33,822 nt of DNA. Origin: Bhargavaea cecembensis. Lineage in GTDB: Bacteria; Bacillota; Bacilli; Bacillales_A; Planococcaceae. Numbering within the stretch: the stretch's first letter is position 1; each line of letters begins with the position of its first letter. Where the stretch lies: contig NZ_LN651373.1 in the NCBI RefSeq assembly GCF_000826125.2, forward strand, positions 976,333-1,010,154, in the 5' to 3' direction. The position numbers were made by a program, and so were the translations under genes. Below the pieces are notes generated by a model. It had not been told where the DNA came from. It did not search any database and was given only the letters and a program-made list of their open reading frames with translations. This document shows positions 24,284-33,822 of this stretch, one piece after another.

Positions 24284-24297
24284 TAAAAGCGCTTTCA
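24284..24297. promoter_or_regulatory. cre site (CcpA) upstream of the pdh promoter
   Basis: TAAAAGCGCTTTCA differs at one position from the ideal cre TGAAAGCGCTTTCA and has a perfect AAAGCGCTTT core. Its centre lies about 52 bases before the predicted start point, just upstream of the -35. Confidence 0.75.
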
Positions 24298-24307
24298 AAT
24301 CCTTGGA

Positions 24308-24336
24308 TTGACCGGTCTTTTCCGTTCTTGTATAAT
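24308..24336 (+). promoter_or_regulatory. Promoter of pdhABCD
   Basis: TTGACC (24308-24313), 17-bp spacer, TATAAT (24331-24336). The predicted leader is about 60 nt. The rest of 24138-24403 holds the cre site and the palindrome; I see no small gene. Confidence 0.9.
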
Positions 24337-24361
24337 TCACAGGAGAAAAGTTGTACTATAG

Positions 24362-25519
<1,158 letters not shown>

Positions 25520-25522
25520 CCG

Positions 25523-26500
25523 ATGGCACAATTGACGATGATCCAGGCCATTACGGATGCCCTCCGTACTGAGCTTAAAAACGATGAAAATGTTCTCGTC
25601 TTTGGTGAGGACGTCGGCGTCAACGGCGGTGTATTCCGTGCAACGGAAGGCCTCCAGAAAGAATTCGGAGAAGACCGCGTATTCGATACGCCACTGGCGG
25701 AATCCGGAATCGGCGGCCTCGCGATCGGCCTGGCCCTGGAAGGGTTCCGGCCAGTGCCGGAAATCCAATTCTTCGGCTTCGTCTTTGAAGTGATGGACTC
25801 CATCAGCGGCCAGCTCGCACGGATGAGCTTCCGGACTGCCGGCCATTTCCATGCGCCGGTGACGATCCGTTCGCCGTTCGGCGGCGGCGTTGCAACGCCG
25901 GAAATGCACGCGGACAGCCTGGAAGGGCTCATGGCCCAGCAGCCGGGGCTGAAAGTGGTCATTCCGTCCGGTCCGTATGACGCGAAGGGGCTGCTCATCT
26001 CGGCGATCCGTGATGAGGATCCGGTCATCTACCTGGAGCACATGAAACTGTACCGATCCTTCCGGGAAGAAGTTCCGGAAGAAGAATACTCGATCCCGCT
26101 CGGCAAGGCAGCGGTTAAACGGGAAGGTTCCGACCTGACCATCATCGCCTACGGGGCGATGGTCCGTGAAAGCCTGAAAGCTGCGGAGGCCCTTGAGAAG
26201 GAAGGCCACTCGGTTGAAGTGGTCGATCTTCGGACCGTCCAGCCGCTGGACGTCGAAACGATCATCAGTTCCGTTGAGAAGACGAACCGGGCGATCGTCG
26301 TGCAGGAAGCCCAGCGCCAGGCGGGCATCGCGGCGAACGTCGTTGCAGAAATCACCGAGCGCGCGATCCTGAGCCTTGAGGCACCGGTACTCCGCGTCAC
26401 CGCTCCGGATACGGTCTATCCGTATGCGCAGGGAGAGAACACATGGCTCCCGGATGCGAACGATATCGCTGAAACTGCAAAACAAGTACTTGAATTTTGA
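25523..26500 (+). CDS. pdhB: Pyruvate dehydrogenase E1 component, beta subunit
   Basis: A 325-residue transketolase-like subunit, partner of PdhA. Signatures: [20 protein letters not shown], the TPP-activating glutamate region [15 protein letters not shown], and [20 protein letters not shown]. The C-terminal transketolase_C domain contains [19 protein letters not shown] inside the end of pdhA serves the start. Confidence 0.98.
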   Translation: MAQLTMIQAITDALRTELKNDENVLVFGEDVGVNGGVFRATEGLQKEFGEDRVFDTPLAESGIGGLAIGLALEGFRPVPEIQFFGFVFEVMDSISGQLARMSFRTAGHFHAPVTIRSPFGGGVATPEMHADSLEGLMAQQPGLKVVIPSGPYDAKGLLISAIRDEDPVIYLEHMKLYRSFREEVPEEEYSIPLGKAAVKREGSDLTIIAYGAMVRESLKAAEALEKEGHSVEVVDLRTVQPLDVETIISSVEKTNRAIVVQEAQRQAGIAANVVAEITERAILSLEAPVLRVTAPDTVYPYAQGENTWLPDANDIAETAKQVLEF

Positions 26501-26530
26501 TCATCATAAATGAAAGGAAGGGTGAGAGGC

Positions 26531-27865
26531 GTGGCTTATGAATTTCGGTTGCCGGACATCGGCGAAGGGATCCACGAAGGGGAAATCGTGAAATGGTTTG
26601 TCGGCAAAGGCGACACCATCGAGGAAGACGATACCCTCTGTGAGATCCAAAACGACAAGGCTGTTGTCGAAATTCCGTCCCCGGTCGGCGGAACAGTCGA
26701 GGAAGTGCTCGTCCAGGAAGGGGAAGTCGCGGTTGTCGGCGACGTCATCATCCGCATCGATTCTCCTGACCATGAAAGCGATGAAAGCGAAGGCGGGACG
26801 GCAGAGACGGAATCCCAGGTCCAATCGACGATGGAATCCGGACAGGAAGTGGACAAAGCCGAGTCTCCGAAAGGGGAAAAAGAAGAAGGCGTCCCATCGG
26901 CACCCGCACAGTCTGCCGGTGAAGAGAAAGACGGCCGCCGCGTCATCGCGATGCCGTCCGTTCGGAAGTATGCGCGCGAACAAGACGTCAATATCCGGGA
27001 AGTCCAGGGCAGCGGCAAAAACGGCCGCGTTCTGAAAGCGGACATCGACCAGTTCCTGAGCGGCGGAACCGGAAAGGAAGAACAGGCGCCTGCAGCGGAA
27101 GAGGCCGTGCAGCAGGAAGCTGCACAGCAGCCGGCTGCGGCACAGGCCATTCCGGAAGGCGAGTTCCCGGAAACCCGGGAGAAGATCTCGCCGATCCGGA
27201 AGGCGATCGCAAAAGCGATGGTCAACTCCAAACACACGGCACCTCACGTCACGCACCTCGACGAAGTGGACGTGACCGAGCTCGTCGCGCACCGCCGCAA
27301 GTTCAAAGAAATTGCCGCGGAGCAGGACATCAAGCTGACTTATCTCCCGTACGTCGTCAAGGCGCTCGTTTCCACGCTTCGTGAATATCCGCAGCTGAAC
27401 GTGTCGTTCGACGACAGCACGGAAGAGGTTGTCCACAAGCATTACTTCAACATCGGGATCGCAGCGGACACGGAACGGGGACTCCTCGTTCCGGTCATCA
27501 AGCATGCGGACCGCAAGTCGGTCTTCGCCATTTCGGATGAAATCAACAAGCTCGCCGAGAAAGCACGTGACGGCAAGCTCGCCCCGAACGAAATGAAGGG
27601 CGGATCGATCTCGATCTCAAACCTCGGTTCAGCCAGCGGCCAGTGGTTCACGCCGGTCATCAACCATCCGGAAGTCGCCATCCTCGGAATCGGTCGGATC
27701 GCGGAGAAACCTGTCGTCAAAAATGGTGAAATTACGGCCGCTCCTATGTTAGCATTGTCATTGAGCTATGATCACCGGATGATCGACGGCGTCACGGCCC
27801 AGCAGGCGCTGAACCATATCAAGAAGCTGCTCGCAAATCCGGAACTTTTACTAATGGAGGCGTAA
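26531..27865 (+). CDS. pdhC: Dihydrolipoamide acetyltransferase (E2)
   Basis: A 444-residue core of the complex, which transfers the acetyl group to CoA. A single lipoyl domain has the modified lysine K43 in QNDKAVVEI. An acidic linker, the E1/E3-binding domain ([20 protein letters not shown], about 140-175), a second Ala/Gln/Glu-rich linker and the catalytic domain follow; the active site is YDHRMIDG with His415 and Asp419. The start is GTG 26531, because AAGGAAGG at 26515-26522 is correctly spaced and [13 protein letters not shown] is the family N-terminus; ATG 26510 would add seven residues without a ribosome site. Confidence 0.96.
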   Translation: MAYEFRLPDIGEGIHEGEIVKWFVGKGDTIEEDDTLCEIQNDKAVVEIPSPVGGTVEEVLVQEGEVAVVGDVIIRIDSPDHESDESEGGTAETESQVQSTMESGQEVDKAESPKGEKEEGVPSAPAQSAGEEKDGRRVIAMPSVRKYAREQDVNIREVQGSGKNGRVLKADIDQFLSGGTGKEEQAPAAEEAVQQEAAQQPAAAQAIPEGEFPETREKISPIRKAIAKAMVNSKHTAPHVTHLDEVDVTELVAHRRKFKEIAAEQDIKLTYLPYVVKALVSTLREYPQLNVSFDDSTEEVVHKHYFNIGIAADTERGLLVPVIKHADRKSVFAISDEINKLAEKARDGKLAPNEMKGGSISISNLGSASGQWFTPVINHPEVAILGIGRIAEKPVVKNGEITAAPMLALSLSYDHRMIDGVTAQQALNHIKKLLANPELLLMEA

Positions 27866-27869
27866 AACA

Positions 27870-29279
27870 ATGGTAGTAGGTGATTTTCCAATTGAAACGG
27901 ACACACTCGTCATCGGTTCGGGCCCAGGAGGGTATGTAGCGGCAATCCGTGCTGCACAGACCGGGCAGAAAGTGACGATCGTGGAACGCGGAAGCCTCGG
28001 CGGCGTTTGTCTGAACGTCGGCTGCATCCCGTCGAAAGCCCTCATTTCCGTCGGCCATCGCTATGTGGATGCGAAAGGCTCCGACGCCATGGGCATCACG
28101 ACTTCCGACGCGAAAATCGACTTCTCCAAAGCCCAGGAATTCAAGAACGGCGTCGTCAAGAAACTGACGGGCGGCGTCGAAGGCCTCCTGAAAGGCAACA
28201 AGGTGGAAATCGTAAAGGGCGAAGCATACTTCGTCGACGAGCACACAGTACGGGTGATGGACGAAAAATCCGCCCAGACTTATAAATTCAACAACGTCAT
28301 CCTGGCGACCGGCTCCCGTCCGGTTGAGATCCCATCGTTCAAGTTCTCGAAGCGGATCATCGACTCGACCGGCGCGCTGTCGCTGGAAGAAGTGCCGGGC
28401 AAGCTCGTCGTCATCGGCGGCGGCTACATCGGCACGGAGCTCGGTTCCGCGTATGCGAACCTCGGCTCCGAAGTGACAATCCTCGAAGGCGCGAAAGACA
28501 TCCTCGCGGGCTTTGAAAAACAGATGACCCAAATCGTCAAAAAAGGCCTCAAGAAAAAAGGCGTTGAAATTGTCACGGGCGCCATGGCCAAAGGCGCTGA
28601 AGAAACCGAGAACGGCGTAACGGTCACATACGAAGCCGGCGGCGAAGAGAAGAAAGTCGAAGCCGACTACGTGCTCGTCACGGTCGGCCGCCGTCCGAAC
28701 ACCGATGAGATGGGACTTGAAGAAGCCGGCGTGAAGTTCGGAGAACGGGGACTGATCGAAGTCGACCGCCAAGGCCGGACAAGCGTGTCCAGCATCTTCG
28801 CAATCGGCGACATCGTGCCGGGCCCTCAGCTTGCACACAAAGCTTCGTATGAAGGCAAGGTCGCAGCCGAAGCGATCGCCGGAGAAAAATCCGAAGTGGA
28901 CTACATGGCGATTCCTGCCGTTTGCTTCACGGATCCGGAACTCGCAACAGTCGGCCTGAACGAACAGCAGGCGAAAGACGAAGGCTACGAAGTGACGGCG
29001 GGCAAATTCCCGTTCGGCGCAAACGGCCGCGCACTTGCGCTTGATGCGACCGACGGCTTCGTGAAGCTCGTTGCGCGCAAGGAAGACGGACTGCTCCTCG
29101 GTGCGCAGATCGTCGGCACCGGCGCATCCGATATGATCGCAGAGCTCGGCCTCGCCATCGAAGCCGGCATGACGGTGGAAGACGTCGCCATGACGATCCA
29201 TGCCCACCCGACACTCGGCGAAATTTCCATGGAAGCGGCAGAAGTCGTCCTCGGCTCGCCGATCCACATCCTGAAGTAA
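27870..29279 (+). CDS. pdhD: Dihydrolipoamide dehydrogenase (E3)
   Basis: A 469-residue flavoprotein that reoxidises lipoamide and makes NADH. FAD-binding GSGPGG is at residues 16-21. The redox disulfide is C47/C52 in [16 protein letters not shown]-binding [17 protein letters not shown] and the C-terminal IHAHPTLGE with the catalytic His-Glu pair are intact. Its ribosome site GGAGG lies in the last codons of pdhC. It may also serve other 2-oxoacid dehydrogenases. Confidence 0.98.
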   Translation: MVVGDFPIETDTLVIGSGPGGYVAAIRAAQTGQKVTIVERGSLGGVCLNVGCIPSKALISVGHRYVDAKGSDAMGITTSDAKIDFSKAQEFKNGVVKKLTGGVEGLLKGNKVEIVKGEAYFVDEHTVRVMDEKSAQTYKFNNVILATGSRPVEIPSFKFSKRIIDSTGALSLEEVPGKLVVIGGGYIGTELGSAYANLGSEVTILEGAKDILAGFEKQMTQIVKKGLKKKGVEIVTGAMAKGAEETENGVTVTYEAGGEEKKVEADYVLVTVGRRPNTDEMGLEEAGVKFGERGLIEVDRQGRTSVSSIFAIGDIVPGPQLAHKASYEGKVAAEAIAGEKSEVDYMAIPAVCFTDPELATVGLNEQQAKDEGYEVTAGKFPFGANGRALALDATDGFVKLVARKEDGLLLGAQIVGTGASDMIAELGLAIEAGMTVEDVAMTIHAHPTLGEISMEAAEVVLGSPIHILK

Positions 29280-29294
29280 TCGTTGAACACTCGG

Positions 29295-29340
29295 AAGAGC
29301 TGTCCCGAAGGCCGACCCGGCCGGCGGGGCAGCTCTTTTT
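29295..29340 (+). terminator. Terminator of pdhABCD
   Basis: AAGAGCTGTCCC (29295-29306) pairs with 29326-29337 with one mismatch and encloses a smaller GGCC-type hairpin; TTTTT follows. Confidence 0.88.
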
Positions 29341-29366
29341 AATGTGTGTAAAAACCGAAGATCGAA

Positions 29367-29408
29367 GAAGCGTTGCTGAATCAGCGTGAAGCGTTGCCGA
29401 AAGATGTT
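29367..29408. repeat. Two 21-bp direct repeats
   Basis: GAAGCGTTGCTGAATCAGCG at 29367 and GAAGCGTTGCCGAAAGATGT at 29388 are exactly 21 bp apart. They lie between the pdh terminator and the next gene; no ORF uses them. Confidence 0.6.
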
Positions 29409-29507
29409 GAGCCGCCATGATTCCTTCAGCCGGCGGATTGGCCGGAGTCCATTGCGAAGGCGGGAGTGTGCGTGATAGACTGGAAATTCGAAGGGAGAGT
29501 GGACAAC

Positions 29508-30392
29508 ATGAGAAAGATGAAGTGGCTGATGTACATAGCACTCGCCGCTCTGCTCCTGCTCGGGGCGTGCGGCGACGGCAGCAAGGACAACAGTTCTGCC
29601 GACGCAGGCGAAGGAGAAACAGTCACCGCCGGCGGACAGGCGGACGACTCGGCAGAAGGCGAAGGGGAAGATCCGGAAGGGGAAGACGGCAGCGGAGCCG
29701 AAGCTGATCAAGAATCAGGCGAAGAAGAGGCGGACGCGGAAGAGGAACCGTCCGAGCCGCTCTATGAGCTGAACGAAGCGACATGGGCGTTCCAGCCGAT
29801 CGGCGATGCGGATCCGCAGGCCGCGCTCCTCACATTCGACGACGCGCCTGACAAGCATGCGCTGGATATTGCGAAGACATTGAAAGAAAAAGACGCACCC
29901 GCGATCTTCTTTGTGAACGGGCACTTCTTGAACACGGACGAAAAGAAAGCCTTGCTGAAGGAAATCCACGACATGGGCTTCCCGATCGGCAACCACACGA
30001 TGACGCACGCCAACCTGAAGAATCTTTCCGAAGATGAACAGCGAGAAGAAATCCTCGGTGTCAATGAACTCGTCGAGGAAGCGATCGGCGAGAAGCCCCG
30101 GTTCTTCCGGGCCCCGTTCGGCTCGAACACCGACTTCAGCCGGCAGCTCGCAGCCGATGAAGGCATGCTCATCATGAACTGGACATACGGCTACGACTGG
30201 GAGAAGGACTACATGGACGCGACAGCGCTCGCGGACATCATGGTGAACACCGAGCTCCTGAACAACGGGGCGAACCTGCTCATGCATGACCGGGAGTGGA
30301 CTTCCGAAGCACTCCCGCAGATCATCGACGGCCTGCGAGGAAAAGGCTACGAGCTGATCGACCCGGCGACGATCAAGCTCCCGGAGAATTGA
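29508..30392 (+). CDS. Polysaccharide deacetylase (NodB) lipoprotein
   Basis: A 294-residue protein from ATG 29508 (AAGGGAG ten bases upstream). It has a signal peptide with lipobox LLGAC (Cys21), a very acidic Gly/Glu/Asp linker (22-85), then a CE4/NodB deacetylase domain. Motifs: TFDDAPD (109-115; the usual TFDDGP has Gly for Ala), HTMTH (163-167), RAPFG (201-205) and LLMH (257-260). The Asp and two His metal ligands are present, so activity on peptidoglycan or another N-acetylated glycan outside the membrane is plausible. A TTGCGA/TAGACT pair at 29452-29481 (18-bp spacer, TG extended) is a possible promoter. It sits where B. subtilis has slp. Confidence 0.9.
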   Translation: MRKMKWLMYIALAALLLLGACGDGSKDNSSADAGEGETVTAGGQADDSAEGEGEDPEGEDGSGAEADQESGEEEADAEEEPSEPLYELNEATWAFQPIGDADPQAALLTFDDAPDKHALDIAKTLKEKDAPAIFFVNGHFLNTDEKKALLKEIHDMGFPIGNHTMTHANLKNLSEDEQREEILGVNELVEEAIGEKPRFFRAPFGSNTDFSRQLAADEGMLIMNWTYGYDWEKDYMDATALADIMVNTELLNNGANLLMHDREWTSEALPQIIDGLRGKGYELIDPATIKLPEN

Positions 30393-30423
30393 CGCTCCAA
30401 CCTCCCGAGGGGGTGGTTTCGGG

Positions 30424-30528
30424 CGAATGTTAAGCAAACCGGCGCGAATGTTAAGCAAACGCCCCCGAATGTTAAGCAAACCGGCGCGAATGTTAAGCAA
30501 ACGTCCCCGAATGTTAAGCAACCTGACC
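30424..30528. repeat. 21-bp-period array D
   Basis: Five units start with CGAATGTTAAGCAA at 30424, 30445, 30466, 30487 and 30508, each exactly 21 bp apart. The variable part alternates between CCGGCG-like and CGYCCC-like endings. It lies tail-to-tail between the deacetylase and speA, before their shared terminator. Confidence 0.95.
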
Positions 30529-30558
30529 GCATCGGCCTCACCGGACAGGCCGGACGAC

Positions 30559-30594
30559 AAAAAGCAGTTCCGCACAATCGCGGAACTGCTTTTT
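30559..30594. terminator. Bidirectional terminator between the deacetylase gene and speA
   Basis: A perfect 15-bp stem, AAAAAGCAGTTCCGC (30559-30573) with 30580-30594, six-base loop, A- and T-runs at the ends. Confidence 0.94.
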
Positions 30595-30604
30595 CGGCAT
30601 GGGT

Positions 30605-32077
30605 TCAGGAAAGGATCGGCTTCTGCTCGCGGATGACGAGAAGCGAGCCGATCGTGTCGTCTTCGGGTCCCTGGACGGGAAGGCCGGCTTCCATGTTCAT
30701 CCGGATGTAGTCGATGTTGTCACGGGTGACGATCTCCCCCGGGATGACGATCGGGATTCCCGGCGGGTAGACCATGATGAACTCCGCGGAAATGCGGCCT
30801 TCCGACTCTTCAAACGGGACGGTCTCGGTCCGGGCGTAAAATGCGTCGCGCGGCGACAGGGCGAGGGACGGGATCTCCGGCAGCGTGACGAACGGCGGAT
30901 ATTCGGAGCCGTCTGGCGCGAATGTATCGGCGAGGCGCTTCAGTGCGTTGACGAGCAGGCTGGCTTCGCGGGACGTATCGCCGATCGTCAGGATGCAGAG
31001 GATGTTGTACAGGTCCGACAGTTCCACTTCGATGTTGGCCTGCTCGCGGAGCCACACTTCCGCCTGGCTTCCCGTGATCGACAGGTCTTTCACGCTGATG
31101 AGAAGCTTCGTCGGATCGACGTCATATGATGCGGAGCTGCTCATCAGCTCCTTGCCCGGGCACCAGAGACCGGGGATCTTATTGATCCGCTTCCGTGTGT
31201 CGCGGGCAAGACGGATCGTTTCGTCCAGCAGTTCCCGGCCGTTCACGGCAAGCTGGCGGCGTGCACAGTCGATCGACGCAAGGATCGGATAAGACGTCGA
31301 CGTCGTCGTCAGCATCGAGAAAATCGACTGGACCCGCTTCCTGCTGACGAGCCCTTCGCGGAGGTTCAGGACAGAGCCCTGCGTCATCGCTCCGCCGAGT
31401 TTATGAACGGACGTCGCGGCGAGATCCGCTCCCGCTTCCATCGCCGACACGGGCAGCCGGTCGTGGAAATGGATATGAACGCCGTGCGCTTCGTCGACGA
31501 GGACCGGAATTCCGTATGAATGGGTGATCTCGACGATGCGTTCAAGATCCGCACAAACGCCGTAATAGGTCGGATTGATGACGAGCAGGCCCTTGGCATC
31601 GGGGTGGGCCGCCAGCGCCGTCTCGACGGCCTCCGCCGAGATGCCGTGGGAGATGCCGAGCTCGGGGTCGACTTCGGGATGAATGAAGACCGGGATGGCC
31701 CCGGCAAACACGATGGCCGACATGATCGATTTATGGACGTTCCGCGGGACGATGATCTTGTCGCCGGGTTCGCAGACGCTCAGGATCATCGTCATGATCG
31801 CACCGCTCGTCCCCTGCACGGAAAAGAACGTATAATCGGCGCCGAATGCTTCGGCCGCAAGCATCTGCGCTTCGTGGATCGCGCCTTTCGGAGAGTGCAG
31901 GTCATCGAGCGGCGAGATGTTGATCAAATCGACGGACAAGATATTCTCTCCTGCGAATTCCCGGAATTCGGGATCCATTCCGCGTCCTTTCTTGTGGCCG
32001 GGTATATGAAACTGGACCGGATTGCGGTCCCGGTGTTTAAGCAATGCATCAAATAGCGGGGTTTCCTTCTGGGACAA
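30605..32077 (-). CDS. speA: Arginine decarboxylase (Orn/Lys/Arg decarboxylase family)
   Basis: A 490-residue PLP-dependent fold-I decarboxylase, the same length as B. subtilis SpeA, which converts arginine to agmatine for polyamine synthesis. The N-terminal FHIPGHKKGRG, the phosphate-binding VQGTSGA, the cofactor Asp195/His198 in VDEAHGVH and the Schiff-base lysine K226 in SVHKLGGA are intact. The start is TTG 32077, with AGGAGG nine bases upstream; no nearby in-frame ATG fits. Substrate choice (arginine rather than lysine) rests on synteny with pdhD. Confidence 0.93.
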   Translation of the reverse strand: MSQKETPLFDALLKHRDRNPVQFHIPGHKKGRGMDPEFREFAGENILSVDLINISPLDDLHSPKGAIHEAQMLAAEAFGADYTFFSVQGTSGAIMTMILSVCEPGDKIIVPRNVHKSIMSAIVFAGAIPVFIHPEVDPELGISHGISAEAVETALAAHPDAKGLLVINPTYYGVCADLERIVEITHSYGIPVLVDEAHGVHIHFHDRLPVSAMEAGADLAATSVHKLGGAMTQGSVLNLREGLVSRKRVQSIFSMLTTTSTSYPILASIDCARRQLAVNGRELLDETIRLARDTRKRINKIPGLWCPGKELMSSSASYDVDPTKLLISVKDLSITGSQAEVWLREQANIEVELSDLYNILCILTIGDTSREASLLVNALKRLADTFAPDGSEYPPFVTLPEIPSLALSPRDAFYARTETVPFEESEGRISAEFIMVYPPGIPIVIPGEIVTRDNIDYIRMNMEAGLPVQGPEDDTIGSLLVIREQKPILS

Positions 32078-32112
32078 TCGTTTGCCTCCTCATCTTGCAT
32101 AATTCAAGGGGA

Positions 32113-32141
32113 ATTATAGCACCGCAGAAACACAATGTCAC
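32113..32141 (-). promoter_or_regulatory. Promoter of speA
   Basis: Minus strand: GTGACA (32141-32136), 17-bp spacer, TATAAT (32118-32113). Predicted leader about 28 nt. Confidence 0.8.
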
Positions 32142-32159
32142 CGGAAAATCCCGGTCCGG

Positions 32160-32188
32160 TTCAACTTATCCGCGGTCTGCGTTATCAT
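32160..32188 (+). promoter_or_regulatory. Promoter candidate for the nitronate-monooxygenase-like gene
   Basis: TTCAAC (32160-32165), 17-bp spacer, TATCAT (32183-32188). The match is moderate and leaves a very short leader. Confidence 0.45.
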
Positions 32189-32208
32189 GGACGAAAGGGG
32201 GAATGACG

Positions 32209-33177
32209 ATGGAGTGGAACACAAGGCTGACAGAGCTTCTGGGCGTCCGCTATCCGATCATCCAGGGGGGCCTTGCCTATCTGGCCTACGCGGACCTCGC
32301 GGCGGCTGTATCGAATGCAGGCGGGCTCGGACAGATCACGGCGATGAGCCTGCCGGGGCCCGATGAGCTCCGGGAAGAGATCCGGAAAGTGAGGGCCATG
32401 ACCGATCAGCCGTTCGGCGTCAATTATGCGATCGGCCAGCACGGACGGCCGTTCGAGCACATGCTTGATGTGGCGGTGGAGGAGAACGTTCCCGTCGTCA
32501 CGATGACCGGCGGGAATCCGGCGCCCATCCTCGAGCGCCTGAGCGGAACGGGGATCAAGAAACTCGTCCTTGTCGCCGCGGTGCGACAGGCCCAGAAGGC
32601 CGAGAGCCTCGGCGCGGACGCCGTCATGGTCGTCGGACAGGAAGGGGGCGGCCATCTCGGAAGGGACGATGTCGGCACGATGGTGCTCGTTCCGCGGGTG
32701 GTGGACAGCGTCACCATTCCGGTGGTGGCGTCCGGCGGCATCGGCGACGGGCGCGGCTGGATGGCGGCCATGGCGCTCGGCGCGGAGGGAATCGAAATGG
32801 GGACCCGGTTCATCGCAACGAAGGAATGCGTCCATGCATCCGAAATCTACAAGGATGCGCTGATCGCCGCGCATGAGACCGGAACGGCCGTCATCAAGAG
32901 GGGGCTCGGCACGCCGGCACGCGCCCTCTCGAACAGCTGGACGGACAAAATCCTGGATATCGAAGAACAGACGCCGACCTACGAAGCCTTGAAGGATTAT
33001 ATCAGCGGTGAAGCGAACCGCCGCTACATCCATGAAGGCGACGGGGAGGCGGGATACGGATGGGCCGGGCAAGTGGCCGGGCTGATCGGCGACGTCCCGT
33101 CCGTCCGCGAACTGATCGACAGGATGGCCGGGGAGGCCGGGGCGATCCGGTCCCGCTGGTGCGGCGGAGCGAACTGA
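32209..33177 (+). CDS. Nitronate monooxygenase / 2-nitropropane dioxygenase family protein
   Basis: A 322-residue FMN-dependent TIM-barrel protein. Family signatures: the N-terminal YPIIQGGLAYLAYADLAAAV, SNAGGLGQI, then FGVNYAIGQ, the VGQEGGGHLG flavin/catalytic loop, VVASGGIGDGRGWMAAMALG and GTRFIATKEC. Similar proteins include FabK-type enoyl-ACP reductases, so a role in lipid metabolism is not excluded. The start is ATG 32209, with AAGGGGG eight bases upstream; ATG 32203 is too close to that site, and the open frame to 32044 overlaps speA. It is followed 13 bases later by yktA. Confidence 0.88.
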   Translation: MEWNTRLTELLGVRYPIIQGGLAYLAYADLAAAVSNAGGLGQITAMSLPGPDELREEIRKVRAMTDQPFGVNYAIGQHGRPFEHMLDVAVEENVPVVTMTGGNPAPILERLSGTGIKKLVLVAAVRQAQKAESLGADAVMVVGQEGGGHLGRDDVGTMVLVPRVVDSVTIPVVASGGIGDGRGWMAAMALGAEGIEMGTRFIATKECVHASEIYKDALIAAHETGTAVIKRGLGTPARALSNSWTDKILDIEEQTPTYEALKDYISGEANRRYIHEGDGEAGYGWAGQVAGLIGDVPSVRELIDRMAGEAGAIRSRWCGGAN

Positions 33178-33190
33178 GGAGGGGAACCGG

Positions 33191-33469
33191 ATGGAGTATT
33201 CATATCCGCTCCAGCTTGACTGGACGACGGAAGAGATCATCGACGCAGTGAAGTTTTTCGAGGCAATCGAGAAAGCATATGAAAAAGGAATCCGGCGGGA
33301 TGAGCTGCAGGCGGCTTACCGGCGCTTCAAGGAGATTGAACCGTCGAAATCCGGGGAGAAGAAAATCTTCGGTGAGTTCGAAGAGGCGAGCGGCTACGCG
33401 GCCTGGCCGGTCATCCGCCAGCTGAAGGATGCGCCGGATGACCGGATCATAAAAGGAGCGGGGGCCTAA
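33191..33469 (+). CDS. yktA: UPF0223 family protein
   Basis: A 92-residue small cytoplasmic protein with the UPF0223 pattern: MEYSYPLQLDWTTEEI at the start, VKFFEAIEKAYEKGIRRDEL, YRRFKEIEPSKSGEKKIFGE and a C-terminal SGYAAWPVIRQ. AGGAGGGGA precedes the ATG. Family function unknown. Its stop codon lies in the terminator loop. Confidence 0.93.
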   Translation: MEYSYPLQLDWTTEEIIDAVKFFEAIEKAYEKGIRRDELQAAYRRFKEIEPSKSGEKKIFGEFEEASGYAAWPVIRQLKDAPDDRIIKGAGA

Positions 33470-33490
33470 GCCTCCGCTCCTTGCTTTTTC
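33453..33490. terminator. Bidirectional terminator overlapping the yktA stop
   Basis: AAGGAGCGGGGGC (33453-33465) pairs with 33470-33482 (one G-T pair); the loop holds the TAA. TTGCTTTTT follows on the plus strand and an A-run precedes it for the minus strand. Confidence 0.88.
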
Positions 33491-33822
33491 ATCCGCGGCC
33501 GGTGACAGTCCGGTAAAACGGAAGGAGCCGGTCGAATGTTTCTTCGGCCGCCGCCAGAAATTCCTCTTCCGACATCCGGACCGCTTCTTCCCGCGGGATA
33601 TGCCGGCCGACGAGGAATTCGGCTTTCTTGACCGTCTTGAGCCGCTCGAGCAGCCGGATCGTTTCATCGCCGCCGTCCCCGTGCACGGGTGAAGCCTCCG
33701 GTGACATATGGTCTCCGGAAACGATGAAGCTGCCGGGCAGCTCGTCGAACAGGTCCGAAGCCCCGATCAGCCGGTCTGCCATCTCTTCTTTCCCGGGCAG
33801 CTCATAGACGAGCGCCATGATG
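33489..33822 (-). CDS. yktB: DUF1054 (YktB-like) protein, C-terminal part
   Basis: The visible ~110 residues match the C-terminal half of the YktB/DUF1054 family: ALVYELPGKEEMADRL, PGSFIVSGDHMSPEA, ERLKTVKKAEFLVGRHI, MSEEEFLAAAEETFDRLLPF. Full-length relatives are about 210 residues, so the gene starts beyond the right edge; the ATG at 33818 is internal, and the codon before it (ATC) is still open. It lies next to yktA, as in B. subtilis. Function unknown. Confidence 0.88.
   Translation of the reverse strand, partial: IMALVYELPGKEEMADRLIGASDLFDELPGSFIVSGDHMSPEASPVHGDGGDETIRLLERLKTVKKAEFLVGRHIPREEAVRMSEEEFLAAAEETFDRLLPFYRTVTGRG

Noticed and set aside
27819-29711. 630-codon minus-strand frame opposite pdhD
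   Set aside because: Phe/Arg/His-rich shadow of pdhD and of its flanks, crossing the pdh terminator.

Overview
The window looks like chromosomal DNA of a GC-rich member of the Bacillales, most likely the Planococcaceae (a Bhargavaea-like genus is my guess). Gene order decides this: ktrC, rnjA-rpoY, ykrA, defB, ykyA, pdhABCD, speA, yktA and yktB are syntenic with the B. subtilis chromosome, but the DNA is far richer in G+C than Bacillus and has strong GGAGG-type ribosome sites and several TTG starts. I see no rRNA or tRNA genes, CRISPR or prophage.

Layout. (1) 1-6959: a five-gene operon of a partial Gly/Gln/Ser-repeat protein, a MoxR AAA+ ATPase, a DUF58 protein and two membrane-anchored von Willebrand A proteins. 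(2) 6978-8575: a 21-bp-period repeat array split by an IS3-family element with a programmed frameshift site. (3) 8644-9867: a Bmr/NorA-type MFS exporter, minus strand. (4) 10125-14551: the polyamine operon xre-potABCD, minus strand, with a palindromic operator candidate under the promoter. (5) 14555-14988: three copies of a structured repeat of about 115 bp. (6) 15031-16834: a divergent pair, a CorA-like protein and a small zinc-ribbon protein. (7) 16928-20802: ktrC, a second 21-bp array, the rnjA-rpoY unit, an unlisted 23-codon gene with a perfect consensus promoter, and ykrA. (8) 20806-22735: an IS1182-like element. (9) 22746-30392: defB, ykyA, the pyruvate dehydrogenase operon and a polysaccharide-deacetylase lipoprotein. 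(10) 30424-33822: a third 21-bp array, speA, a nitronate-monooxygenase-like gene, yktA and partial yktB.

How genes work together. PotABCD imports polyamines and SpeA starts their synthesis from arginine; the Xre-cupin protein probably senses polyamine status. PdhABCD makes acetyl-CoA and carries a near-consensus catabolite-response site upstream of its promoter. RNase J1 and the RNA polymerase epsilon subunit form one unit. MoxR, DUF58 and the VWA proteins form a typical ATPase/VWA membrane module of unknown substrate.

The most unusual signals are non-coding. Three arrays with unrelated sequences share a 21-bp period, and all three lie in tail-to-tail (convergent) gaps. A separate repeat family keeps its helices through compensatory base changes between copies. 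The 23-codon gene, with its own promoter and terminator, is the best small-gene candidate.
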